From Chloroflexota bacterium (GTDB lineage: Bacteria > Chloroflexota > Anaerolineae > B4-G1 > SLSP01): a stretch of 7,310 nucleotides of DNA. Of this stretch, positions 1 through 6,250 are shown one piece after another; positions within the stretch are counted from its first letter, which is position 1; each line of letters begins with the position of its first letter. Under the pieces are notes generated by a model that saw only the letters and a program-made list of their open reading frames with translations, ran no database searches and was not told where the DNA came from. Both the position numbers and the translations under genes were made by a program. The stretch lies in assembly GCA_022707665.1 (NCBI GenBank), contig JAKJAE010000121.1:313-7622 (forward strand), given 5' to 3'.

Positions 1-263
1 AGGCGGCTCTGTCCCACTGCAGCCAGCATCTGTTTTGTGGCGACCGTTGGCGTCAGCTCCGGGTAGCCAAGCCGCTCCCGACCGGCGGCAATCGCCCCCG
101 ATGTGCACAGGACTACCTCGTGTCCCGCCCGCTGCAGTCCGGCACACTGTCGCGCCAGATCCACCATCCGCGGCGGGCTAAGCCGCCGCGTTCCCTCGGT
201 TAGTACGCTCGTACCAACCTTTACGACGATGCGCTTATGGTGTGTGTGTCCGTTGTCATACAT
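1..263 (-). CDS. proB: Glutamate 5-kinase, N-terminal part (runs off the window)
   Basis: ProB phosphorylates L-glutamate with ATP to gamma-glutamyl phosphate, the first step of cytosolic proline synthesis. Only the first 87 codons are present; the gene continues beyond position 1. After a short His-rich leader ([10 protein letters not shown]) the amino-acid-kinase nucleotide-binding start [19 protein letters not shown] is followed by [20 protein letters not shown] and then by [12 protein letters not shown] near residues 76-87. These are the hallmark blocks of ProB and closely resemble the Escherichia coli enzyme as I remember it. The ATG at 263 is chosen because AAGAGGG (277-271) lies 7 nt upstream and the AAK fold begins about 10 residues later. 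The gene follows the fructuronate reductase by 36 nt with no visible terminator or promoter between them, so it may be read through from the hexuronate operon. The substrate-binding residues and any C-terminal PUA domain lie outside the window. The family assignment is firm; the absence of an internal promoter is only what I can see by eye. Confidence 0.93.
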   Translation of the reverse strand, partial: MYDNGHTHHKRIVVKVGTSVLTEGTRRLSPPRMVDLARQCAGLQRAGHEVVLCTSGAIAAGRERLGYPELTPTVATKQMLAAVGQSR

Positions 264-270
264 ACCACAG

Positions 271-277
271 CCCTCTT
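271..277 (-). promoter_or_regulatory. Ribosome binding site of proB
   Basis: AAGAGGG on the minus strand, 7 nt before the ATG at 263. It supports that start over the out-of-frame ATG at 259. Confidence 0.6.
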
Positions 278-299
278 GGCCAAGCTGCACCCCAGGCCA

Positions 300-1133
300 C
301 TACACGCCGCTGAACGCGCTGAACCCACCATCGACCGGAACCACGATCCCGGTGATGAAGCTTGCCCCGTCGGAAAGCAGCCACAGCGTCGTACTGATCA
401 GGTCCTCGGGGTCCCCGAAACGCCCCATCGGCGTATGCTGGATGATCAACTGACCCCGCGGGGTGAGGTCGCCTGTCGCCGCATCCGTCAAGAGGAAGCG
501 ATTCTGCTCGGTCAGGTAGAATCCGGGTGCCAGGGCGTTGACCCGGATGTGAGGAGAATACTCCTGGTTGATATGCACCGCAAGCCACTGAGTGAAGTTG
601 CTCACCGCAGCCTTTGCGGCCGAGTAAGCGGGAATCCGTGTCAACGGGCGGAAGGCATTCATCGACGAGACGTTCAGAATCACGCCGCTCCCCTTATCAG
701 CCATCATCTTCCCAAACACCTGACACGGCAGCAACGTCCCGATGAAATTGAGGTTGAACACCCAGTTCACGGCATCCGCTGGCAGATCGAAGAAAGCCAA
801 GTCCGGTGCCGTCGTCGCCTCCTTCTTGTTGCCGCCGGCGCCGTTGACGAGGATGTCGACCTGGCCAAATGCAACGATCACAGCGTCGGCTGCTGCCTGG
901 AGGCTCCCCTTGTCCAGAACGTTACAGCCCACCGCGATGGCTTCACCGCCTGCTTCTCTAATCTCACCGACAACCCGCTCCGCGGCGGGAAGGGCAATGT
1001 CCAGAATGGCAACCTTGACGCCCACCTTTGCCAGCGCCCGGCCCATGGCGCTGACCAACACACCCCCACCACCGGTGAGAACCGCAACCTTGCCCTGCAA
1101 ACCAAAAAGCTGCTCCAGATAGCTCCTGTCCAT
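300..1133 (-). CDS. uxuB: Fructuronate reductase (D-mannonate oxidoreductase), SDR type
   Basis: Predicted cytosolic short-chain dehydrogenase/reductase that reduces D-fructuronate to D-mannonate with NAD(P)H. The 277 residues match the roughly 278-aa Bacillus YjmF/UxuB type. This type is unrelated to E. coli UxuB, which belongs to the mannitol dehydrogenase family. Visible landmarks are the dinucleotide loop TGGGGVLV (20-27), Asp45 at the end of beta-2 (suggesting NAD(H) preference), NGAGG (97-101), Ser156/157, and Tyr170-x3-Lys174 in PAYSAAKAA. A family-like C-terminal half follows, with NAFRPLTRIPAYSAAK, LAPGFYLTEQNRFLL, HTPMGRFGDPEDL and VDGGFSAFSGV. The glycine loop has Val at position 27 where a Gly is canonical. 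The start at 1133 is preferred because GAGGAG (1144-1139) sits 5 nt upstream. An in-frame ATG at 1157 overlaps the uxaE stop as ATGA and would add 8 residues. Placement directly after uxaE fits, since that enzyme makes fructuronate. Substrate specificity is inferred from family resemblance and context. Confidence 0.88.
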   Translation of the reverse strand: MDRSYLEQLFGLQGKVAVLTGGGGVLVSAMGRALAKVGVKVAILDIALPAAERVVGEIREAGGEAIAVGCNVLDKGSLQAAADAVIVAFGQVDILVNGAGGNKKEATTAPDLAFFDLPADAVNWVFNLNFIGTLLPCQVFGKMMADKGSGVILNVSSMNAFRPLTRIPAYSAAKAAVSNFTQWLAVHINQEYSPHIRVNALAPGFYLTEQNRFLLTDAATGDLTPRGQLIIQHTPMGRFGDPEDLISTTLWLLSDGASFITGIVVPVDGGFSAFSGV

Positions 1134-1138
1134 TGTCT

Positions 1139-1144
1139 CTCCTC
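1139..1144 (-). promoter_or_regulatory. Ribosome binding site deciding the uxuB start
   Basis: GAGGAG on the minus strand, 5 nt before the ATG at 1133. The upstream in-frame ATG at 1157 has no comparable site and only overlaps the stop codon of the preceding gene, so 1133 is the better start. Confidence 0.6.
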
Positions 1145-1153
1145 GCTTATCCT

Positions 1154-2641
1154 TCATAACCCTGCAAATGGCATCAGATGACGAACGAAGTGCGCCTTCA
1201 AGACATCGTAGTACACCTCCTCGTTCGTATCGAGCACAGCCCTGAGCCGGTCCCCATATATCGCAAGAACTGAACCGAAGGTGACGTGCAGCACCTCCCG
1301 CCCATCAAAGAGATCGAGCACCCCTGGCAAGGCATCATCGGTCAGCTCACCCTGATCGGGCACCTTCGTCACGTCCGCCGAGACGTGGTAGGACGCCCGG
1401 TCCTCGCCGTACCGCGCCCTGGCCAGCGTTAGGATCTCGCGAAACAGCGTGGGATCTGACTTTGCCACGGCGCGGAGTGCCTCGAGGTAACTCGTGCCCG
1501 CCGTCTTCAGGTGCGCCACCCGACGGGTATGTTTCGCCATAGATGGGTATATGCTAAACTTGTCGGAGCCCGAGTGGATGCTCAGCTTATACGGGCCCAT
1601 AGTCCTGGCAATCTCGGCGTGACGAGCGAACTCTGCGTCGAAAGTTGCGAGATCGCCGATATAGTCAACGCCCTTCTCGAACTTACCAACGTACCTGGGG
1701 GCCAGGCTCACCCACACGACCCCAAGGCGTGACAGTTCGCTGGCAATAAAAGCATGTTCCAGCGGGGACGTCGGGGTCTCTGTCTCATCCACAGAGACCT
1801 CCAGCTCAAAAGGCTCTCCGCCCTTGGCTGCGACCAGGTGCTTATACATAGTCGCCGTGTGGTCGAGTGCCTCTCCATACTTGCAGGCAGCACGAAGCAA
1901 TGACACCTCATCAAAGACCAGGCCAAGTGCTTCGCCCGTGGCGCCGGCCCTCGCCCATGACGAGAGGTAGCGCGCACGCATAGCGTCCGGATAGTCCTGC
2001 AATTGCTGCCACGGCAGCACGTTGAACTTCTCGCGCAGGACTGCAAGCTCGTCGGTATGTGCAGCGTTGTCGACGTGGTCGCCCGGATCGATCGTGTAGA
2101 AGGTGTAGCCAGCCGCAACGCACAGGTCGATGTCAGCCGTCGTCTTCAGATGGTCGGCGTCGGCTCCCCAGGGATCGCGCCATCCCTCCTCGAACACACC
2201 CCACATCGCATCGTCCATCACCTCCTGCGGTGTGCGCCCGGTCCGGGCGTTCTCACGCATGGACTGCTGGGCCAGGATTGGGGCGATTCCTCCCACGGTG
2301 CGTACGGCACGAATGTGGCCAGGCGTCGCATATCCCAGGCGATCTCCGCACCCGGCCGACGTCTGCAGACCAAGGGGCACGGGCCGCAACCAGGCCAACC
2401 GCGCGCGGAGCTCACAGGCATTCGACGCCGTCAGAGGACACACCATAATGCTGTCACCGTCGCTGTCGACGGGTTCGCCCTCGAAACCCTCGGCATCACC
2501 TCGTACGCAGAGCACCTTTTCCTCAGTGCCGAGGCGCGCCAGCGAGTACATCGTCGCGATACCCCCAGGGGACCTTTCCTCCACCACCGAACGAGGGTAG
2601 ACCTGCCGCAACCCTATCGTCCCTCGACATTGCTCGAACAT
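1154..2641 (-). CDS. uxaE: Tagaturonate/fructuronate epimerase (UxaE family)
   Basis: Predicted to interconvert D-tagaturonate and D-fructuronate by epimerisation at C4, the activity described for UxaE of Thermotoga maritima. It merges the galacturonate and glucuronate branches, so no separate tagaturonate reductase and altronate dehydratase are needed. The ORF is 495 aa, close to the usual size as I know it, and uninterrupted. Conserved-looking blocks rich in potential metal or substrate ligands are DADHLKTT (161-168), TIDPGDHVD (183-191), SVDETE (283-288), YKLSIHSGSDKFSIYP (351-366), HLKTAGTSYLEALR (377-390), YHVSAD (418-423) and HVTFGS (452-457). There is no signal peptide or membrane segment, so it is cytosolic. 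The ATG at 2641 follows a textbook AAGGAGG 5 nt upstream. The gene begins 27 nt after the permease stop and ends in an ATGA overlap with a secondary in-frame ATG of the reductase. Family recognition rests on motif memory, mainly SIHSGSDKFSIYP and HLKTAGTSYLEALR; the pathway context supports it. Confidence 0.85.
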   Translation of the reverse strand: MFEQCRGTIGLRQVYPRSVVEERSPGGIATMYSLARLGTEEKVLCVRGDAEGFEGEPVDSDGDSIMVCPLTASNACELRARLAWLRPVPLGLQTSAGCGDRLGYATPGHIRAVRTVGGIAPILAQQSMRENARTGRTPQEVMDDAMWGVFEEGWRDPWGADADHLKTTADIDLCVAAGYTFYTIDPGDHVDNAAHTDELAVLREKFNVLPWQQLQDYPDAMRARYLSSWARAGATGEALGLVFDEVSLLRAACKYGEALDHTATMYKHLVAAKGGEPFELEVSVDETETPTSPLEHAFIASELSRLGVVWVSLAPRYVGKFEKGVDYIGDLATFDAEFARHAEIARTMGPYKLSIHSGSDKFSIYPSMAKHTRRVAHLKTAGTSYLEALRAVAKSDPTLFREILTLARARYGEDRASYHVSADVTKVPDQGELTDDALPGVLDLFDGREVLHVTFGSVLAIYGDRLRAVLDTNEEVYYDVLKAHFVRHLMPFAGL

Positions 2642-2646
2642 GGTAA

Positions 2647-2653
2647 CCTCCTT
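2647..2653 (-). promoter_or_regulatory. Strong ribosome binding site of uxaE
   Basis: AAGGAGG on the minus strand, complementary to the 16S rRNA 3' end, with 5 nt to the ATG at 2641. It is the strongest site in the operon and implies high epimerase translation. Confidence 0.75.
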
Positions 2654-2668
2654 GCCCGTGCACGGACA

Positions 2669-3598
2669 CTAGAAAGCGTGGCGGAACCCCAGCACCGTCA
2701 CCGTTGTGATCACCAGGCTCACAACCATCGTCAGCGAGACTAGCATCGCGGCCAGGCGCGGGTTCAGATTCTGCTCCACAGAGTAGAGAAGCGTCGACAA
2801 TGACGTGGGCATCAGCGGGAGCAGAAACGCCATCGCGCGCATTGATCCGCTCAACGGCAGGACGAACAGCGTAAAGACGGCCACCAGCGCGCCAACAGCA
2901 TACTTCGATGCGAGTTGGCTGGCGACCACCCGGCGTTCCTCACGTGATACATCGAGCTCGAGATAGATTCCCAGGCCCAACAGCATCAGCGGCGAGTTCA
3001 GCGTCGCCAACGCCTCGATGAAACTTCCCGGCACCCCACCGAGCGTCACCCCAGCGAGGTTGAGCACCACCGCAAGGATGAAGGCGTGCAGAGGAAAGAA
3101 ACCCAGCAACCTCTTGGCAACCTGGCGGATCTGGAAGCCCCCACCGTCGGCATAGTGAAACGAGAGATAGTACGCTAGGGCGAAGATCGCGATGGCATTG
3201 CCCAGATCGCTGATGGCGACGGTGCGAACACCCTCGATGCCAAAGGCAGCCTCAGCAAACGGGTACGCCATAGACCCCATGACACCGCAAAACGAGATCA
3301 CGAACGTACCCAGGTCGTGCCGTGAGAGATCAAGCCGCCTTCCCTGCCAACGTCCTACGAGGCTCGACACAATCCCCGCAGCCAGAAAGAGCACCGGCAG
3401 TGCCAGCACACTCCACGAAAGCTCCGTTTGACTGATCGCCTTGAGGTTCATCGCCGGAAGCGTCACGTAGAGCACAATCCGGTTCAGCACCCGGCCCTCA
3501 TCGCGGCTGACGAGTCCAAGCCGCTTGATGCCGTAGCCGAGTGCCACCAGCAGCAGGTTGACCACAATGCGATGCGTAACCGCGGTGTCTGCGACCAT
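2669..3598 (-). CDS. AEC-family (auxin efflux carrier, Mem_trans) permease, possible hexuronate transporter
   Basis: Integral membrane carrier of the auxin-efflux-carrier superfamily, 309 aa from the ATG at 3598, the usual size of bacterial AEC proteins. The N-terminus VVNLLLVALGYGIKRLGL followed by LNRIVLYVTLPAMNLKAI is the typical AEC opening, including the LPA motif (48-50) in the second helix. Roughly ten hydrophobic segments are visible, near residues 10-30, 38-55, 64-84, 97-117, 125-148, 166-186, 195-215, 228-250, 254-275 and 283-304, with a charged mid-protein loop around 150-163. The frame stays open upstream to an ATG at 3748, but that stretch lies inside uxaC and encodes no membrane segment. 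The chosen ATG is 14 nt past the uxaC stop. The only SD-like bases (AGGA, 3614-3611) overlap that stop and are 12 nt away, so translation may be coupled to uxaC. Characterised bacterial AEC proteins that I know of carry dicarboxylates such as malate or malonate. Uronate transport is inferred only from the operon. Confidence 0.85.
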   Translation of the reverse strand: MVADTAVTHRIVVNLLLVALGYGIKRLGLVSRDEGRVLNRIVLYVTLPAMNLKAISQTELSWSVLALPVLFLAAGIVSSLVGRWQGRRLDLSRHDLGTFVISFCGVMGSMAYPFAEAAFGIEGVRTVAISDLGNAIAIFALAYYLSFHYADGGGFQIRQVAKRLLGFFPLHAFILAVVLNLAGVTLGGVPGSFIEALATLNSPLMLLGLGIYLELDVSREERRVVASQLASKYAVGALVAVFTLFVLPLSGSMRAMAFLLPLMPTSLSTLLYSVEQNLNPRLAAMLVSLTMVVSLVITTVTVLGFRHAF

Positions 3599-3612
3599 TG
3601 GCGACGTCGGTC

Positions 3613-5064
3613 CTACGCCTCGTCCAGTCGGTACGCCTGTTTCGCCAACCCATAGGCCAGCGCATAGACCATGTCGTTGCCATCTTGGCGGTCGACCAAG
3701 CCCCGAACGATCAGACCTGCAACCCAGTTGGCGGCAGCCCGGCGCCACACGTCGTGACGCGCCGGGATCGATGGAAAAGCTCTGGTGTCATCGTTGAAAC
3801 CTGCCGTGTTATAGATACCTGCCGTCTCCATAACCCGGTCGAAGTAGCGCCGCATGCCGTTGACACTATCGTGGAACCACCATGGCGGGCCGATCTTGAT
3901 GGCAGGATAGTGACCTGCCAGAGGTGCCAGCTCACGCGCATAGGTGTCCTCGTCGAGGTTGAACAGGATTAGCGTCAGACGCGGGTCGTTGCCATAGGCG
4001 TTCAGCAACGCGTGCAGATTTCGCGTGAATTCTGCCGCAATCGGGATGTCGGCACCCTTGTCAGCGCCGTACGCGGCGAAAAGCGTGGTGTTGTGATTGC
4101 GGAATGAGCCCACATGGAGCTGCATCACCAGCCCATCTTCAATGCTCATCCGAGCCATCTCCATCAGCATATGGCCGGTAAAACGACGAGCGTCCTCTGC
4201 ACTGGCTTCCCCTCTGAGCGCGCGGGCGAAGATCGCTTCCGCCTCGGGAGCTGTTAGATTCGCCGTATAGGCAGTCAGCGCCGCATGGTCAGTGGCATGG
4301 GCCCCCATCTGCTTGAAAAAGGCACGTCGTTCCTCCAGTGCCTGCACCAACCGCTCATAGCTCCCGATCTCATAGCCCACCGCGCGGGCCAGTGCGTCAA
4401 GGTGTCCCCGCCATCCAACGGTTTCAAGGTTGACCACAGCATCAGGTCGGAATGTGGGCAGCACTTTCCCTGACCAGCCCGAATTCTGGATCGCCCGGTG
4501 GTGCTCAAGCGAGTCACTGGCCGCATCGGTCGTGCAGAGCACCTCGATGTTGAAGCTCTCAAAGAGCTGGCGCGGCCTGAAACCCGGCTCAGCCAGACGT
4601 GCCTCAATGTGGTCATAAATCGCCTGGGCAGTATCGCCGTCGAGCTTCTCATGCACGCCAAACACTTCGATCAGCTCGTGCTGCAACCACGCGCCACTGG
4701 GTGTGCCGCGGAACAGGTAGAAGTTATCCGCGAAGACCTGCCAAATCTGTCTACCACGCTCTTCCGCATCGTAGTCACTGTCAATGCTGCCCTGGCCTAC
4801 GCCGGCCCGCGGCACGCCCAGATCGTCGAGCGAAATGCCCTGCGAGTAGAGCATCCGGAAAACGTAATGGTCCGGGATGATGAACAGATCGGCCGGTGAC
4901 CCGAAAACGGCGTCGGCGTCAGCGAACAACTGCGGCGCCACGTGTCCATGCGGGCTCACAATTGGAAGACGGGCGACACTGTCATAAAGCTCCCGTGCCA
5001 CACGACGTTGCGACGGTTCCGGGTCGAAATAGCGGTCAGGATCAAGCTTCCACTGCTCTCCCAT
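3613..5064 (-). CDS. uxaC: Uronate (glucuronate/galacturonate) isomerase
   Basis: Cytosolic aldose-ketose isomerase of the amidohydrolase superfamily. It converts D-glucuronate to D-fructuronate and D-galacturonate to D-tagaturonate, the entry step of the Ashwell pathway. The protein has 483 aa against about 470 in E. coli. Landmarks are the beta-1 metal motif SPHGHV (His39, His41), FNIEVLCTTDAASDSLEHH (171-189), HVGSFRNHNT (317-326), GPPWWFHDS (392-400) and AGFNDDTRAF (421-430), whose Asp residues fit the conserved C-terminal barrel Asp. The last block reads GFNDDTR rather than the GMLTDSR I recall for the E. coli type, so this may be a divergent subgroup. The ATG at 5064 is preferred because AGGAGG (5075-5070) lies 5 nt upstream; a GTG at 5070 in the same frame overlaps that SD and is unlikely. 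The gene follows the regulator by 22 nt and precedes the permease by 14 nt, consistent with one transcript. Confidence 0.93.
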   Translation of the reverse strand: MGEQWKLDPDRYFDPEPSQRRVARELYDSVARLPIVSPHGHVAPQLFADADAVFGSPADLFIIPDHYVFRMLYSQGISLDDLGVPRAGVGQGSIDSDYDAEERGRQIWQVFADNFYLFRGTPSGAWLQHELIEVFGVHEKLDGDTAQAIYDHIEARLAEPGFRPRQLFESFNIEVLCTTDAASDSLEHHRAIQNSGWSGKVLPTFRPDAVVNLETVGWRGHLDALARAVGYEIGSYERLVQALEERRAFFKQMGAHATDHAALTAYTANLTAPEAEAIFARALRGEASAEDARRFTGHMLMEMARMSIEDGLVMQLHVGSFRNHNTTLFAAYGADKGADIPIAAEFTRNLHALLNAYGNDPRLTLILFNLDEDTYARELAPLAGHYPAIKIGPPWWFHDSVNGMRRYFDRVMETAGIYNTAGFNDDTRAFPSIPARHDVWRRAAANWVAGLIVRGLVDRQDGNDMVYALAYGLAKQAYRLDEA

Positions 5065-5069
5065 AGTCA

Positions 5070-5075
5070 CCTCCT
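5070..5075 (-). promoter_or_regulatory. Ribosome binding site deciding the uxaC start
   Basis: AGGAGG on the minus strand with 5 nt to the ATG at 5064. The in-frame GTG at 5070-5068 shares a base with this site, which argues against GTG initiation. Confidence 0.7.
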
Positions 5076-5086
5076 GGTCTCTTCAG

Positions 5087-6136
5087 CTAGGGGGCACTGG
5101 CCCGTACGACAAGCTCTGGCTCCAGAGCAACGACAGCCGTAGACGCCCCCTCGCCCTCTCCGGCTGCATATCCCTCCCTGCGGACGCGCTCCAACAGCAA
5201 GCCCACTGCCCGGGCCCCCAACTCATGACGGGAGACTCGGCACGTCGTCAGGGCGGGCGTGACGAGCGCTGCCACGGGAATATCGTCAAAGCCCACAATC
5301 GCCACGCTGCCCGGAACGTTCCGTCCCAGCTCCCGGCAGGCGTGAAGCGCGCCTACCGCCACGAGATCGTTGTAGCATATGAGGGCCGTGAGTTCACCGG
5401 AACCGCGCAGCAACCGCAACGCAGCGAGCCGCCCTTGCTCCGCAGTCGGGCCACACGGTTCGATCCACCTGGTCTCTCGCCGCAGACGGGCAGACGCCAT
5501 CTCGATCGCATACCCCTCCAGGCGGCCCTGCCCGCTATGGGACCCTTGCGGTCCCGACAGGAACCCGATAGCCCGGTGACCTCGCGCGATCAGATGGCCC
5601 GTGGCAAGTCGCCCGCCCAGCACATCGTCCACGACCACCGTCGCCACGTGTTGGCCCGCCCTTCTGTTCACAAGAACCACGGCGGGGTAGGCATCCACAG
5701 CCATCTGAAGGTCTTCGTCACTGAGACGCGAGCTGCACAGCACGACGCCGTCGACCCGTTTCTCCTCCAGCGAACCGAGGACATCCAGCTCCCTTGCCGG
5801 GTCCTCATCGGTGTTGCACAGGAAGACGTTGTAGCCCTGAGAGTACGCGCCCTCTTCCACGCCTCGGGCCACCTCGGCAAAGAATGGGTTCGCGATATCG
5901 GGGACAACGAGGCCCAGCGTGCCAGTGTGCCGCGTCGCCAGGCCACGTGCAATGCTACTCGGTCGGTAACCCAGTCGCTCGACGGCTTCGAGCACACGCT
6001 GACGCGTCGCCGCACTGACGTCGCCACGCCCATTGATCACACGCGACACCGTCATCATCGACACACCCACCTCGCGTGCGACGTCAGCGATCGTGATACG
6101 ATCCGGCGGTCTTGCAGGTTCCGACACCCGGGCCAT
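5087..6136 (-). CDS. LacI-family transcriptional regulator of the hexuronate operon
   Basis: DNA-binding repressor of the LacI/GalR family, 349 aa, full length. The helix-turn-helix occupies about residues 15-36 (ITIADVAREVGVSMMTVSRVING). It is followed by the hinge segment GYRPSSIARGLAT (56-68), whose Leu66 would be the base-step-intercalating leucine of the family. From LGLVVPDIANPFF (74-86) onward comes a periplasmic-binding-protein-like effector domain with VDGVVLCSS (128-136), GHRAIGFLSGP (186-196), ALICYNDLVAVGAL (251-264) and VAIVGFDDIPVAALVTPALTT (278-298). The ATG at 6136 has AGGA (6144-6141) at a short 4-nt spacing. The gene is first in the transcription unit and lies just downstream of a promoter and a GTTAGC/GCTAAC operator array, so it probably represses itself and the pathway genes. 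The likely inducer is a uronate or a pathway keto-uronate, by inference from context. No specific LacI subfamily such as UxuR or KdgR can be assigned from the sequence alone. Confidence 0.92.
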   Translation of the reverse strand: MARVSEPARPPDRITIADVAREVGVSMMTVSRVINGRGDVSAATRQRVLEAVERLGYRPSSIARGLATRHTGTLGLVVPDIANPFFAEVARGVEEGAYSQGYNVFLCNTDEDPARELDVLGSLEEKRVDGVVLCSSRLSDEDLQMAVDAYPAVVLVNRRAGQHVATVVVDDVLGGRLATGHLIARGHRAIGFLSGPQGSHSGQGRLEGYAIEMASARLRRETRWIEPCGPTAEQGRLAALRLLRGSGELTALICYNDLVAVGALHACRELGRNVPGSVAIVGFDDIPVAALVTPALTTCRVSRHELGARAVGLLLERVRREGYAAGEGEGASTAVVALEPELVVRASAP

Positions 6137-6174
6137 CCCTTCCTGGGACGTGCTGTCTCGTCGCCACGCCCGTT

Positions 6175-6204
6175 GCTGTTAGCGTTACCGTTAGCGCTAA
6201 CAGC
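6175..6204 (-). promoter_or_regulatory. LacI-family operator array overlapping the transcription start
   Basis: The perfect 12-bp palindrome GTTAGCGCTAAC (6190-6201) has the central CG typical of LacI-family operators. It is immediately followed, reading the minus strand, by a second 12-mer GGTAACGCTAAC (6189-6178) that matches it at 10 of 12 positions. The two centres are 12 bp apart. The whole block is also bounded by a perfect 10-bp inverted repeat, GCTGTTAGCG (6175-6184) and CGCTAACAGC (6195-6204). It starts directly after the -10 box and covers the predicted +1, so a bound repressor would block initiation. The adjacent LacI-type protein is the obvious ligand. Confidence 0.85.
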
Positions 6205-6232
6205 ATCATAGGGCAGGGTGTCGCCGTGTCAA
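6205..6232 (-). promoter_or_regulatory. Sigma70-type promoter of the regulator/hexuronate operon
   Basis: On the minus strand a perfect -35 box TTGACA (6232-6227) and a -10 box TATGAT (6210-6205, five of six consensus bases) are separated by 16 bp. An A at 6198, seven bases past the -10 box, is a likely +1, giving a leader of about 62 nt before the lacI-type gene. The promoter begins only 18 bp past the stop codon of the URO-D-like gene, and no terminator is visible in that gap, so read-through from upstream is possible as a second source of transcript. Confidence 0.82.
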
Positions 6233-6250
6233 GCAGGTGACCAGACGCTG

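Larger units (their letters stand above)
1..6198 (-). other. Predicted transcription unit: regulator - uxaC - permease - uxaE - uxuB - (proB)
   Basis: From the predicted +1 at 6198 the genes follow with gaps of 22, 14, 27, 20 and 36 nt. I see no stem-loop plus T-run between any of them. The first five genes make a coherent regulon for uronate uptake and conversion to D-mannonate. Inclusion of proB is uncertain: it belongs to another pathway and could have a promoter inside the end of uxuB. Confidence 0.7.

Noticed and set aside
275..284. Palindrome CTTGGCCAAG between uxuB and proB as a terminator
   Set aside because: It is short, has no loop and no following T-run, and sits within and just upstream of the proB RBS.
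300..1157. Generic 3-oxoacyl-ACP reductase (FabG) assignment for the SDR gene
   Set aside because: The NAFRPLTRIPAYSAAK, TEQNRFLL and FSAFSGV blocks and the uxaC/uxaE context point to the D-mannonate oxidoreductase group rather than FabG.
237..1181. A 314-codon open frame on the plus strand opposite the reductase
   Set aside because: It mirrors the intact SDR gene, has no recognisable domain, and has a composition typical of antisense frames in GC-rich DNA.
2003..2743. A 246-codon open frame on the plus strand opposite uxaE
   Set aside because: Low-complexity, Arg/His/Pro-rich shadow translation spanning the uxaE start region; no family features.
3598..3748. A 50-residue N-terminal extension of the AEC permease
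   Set aside because: It lies wholly inside the end of uxaC, has no membrane segment, and would precede the normal AEC N-terminus; the ATG at 3598 gives the typical length.
5225..6211. A 328-codon open frame on the plus strand opposite the LacI-type gene
   Set aside because: No domain resemblance; it runs through the operator array and is explained as an antisense shadow of the regulator's codon bias.
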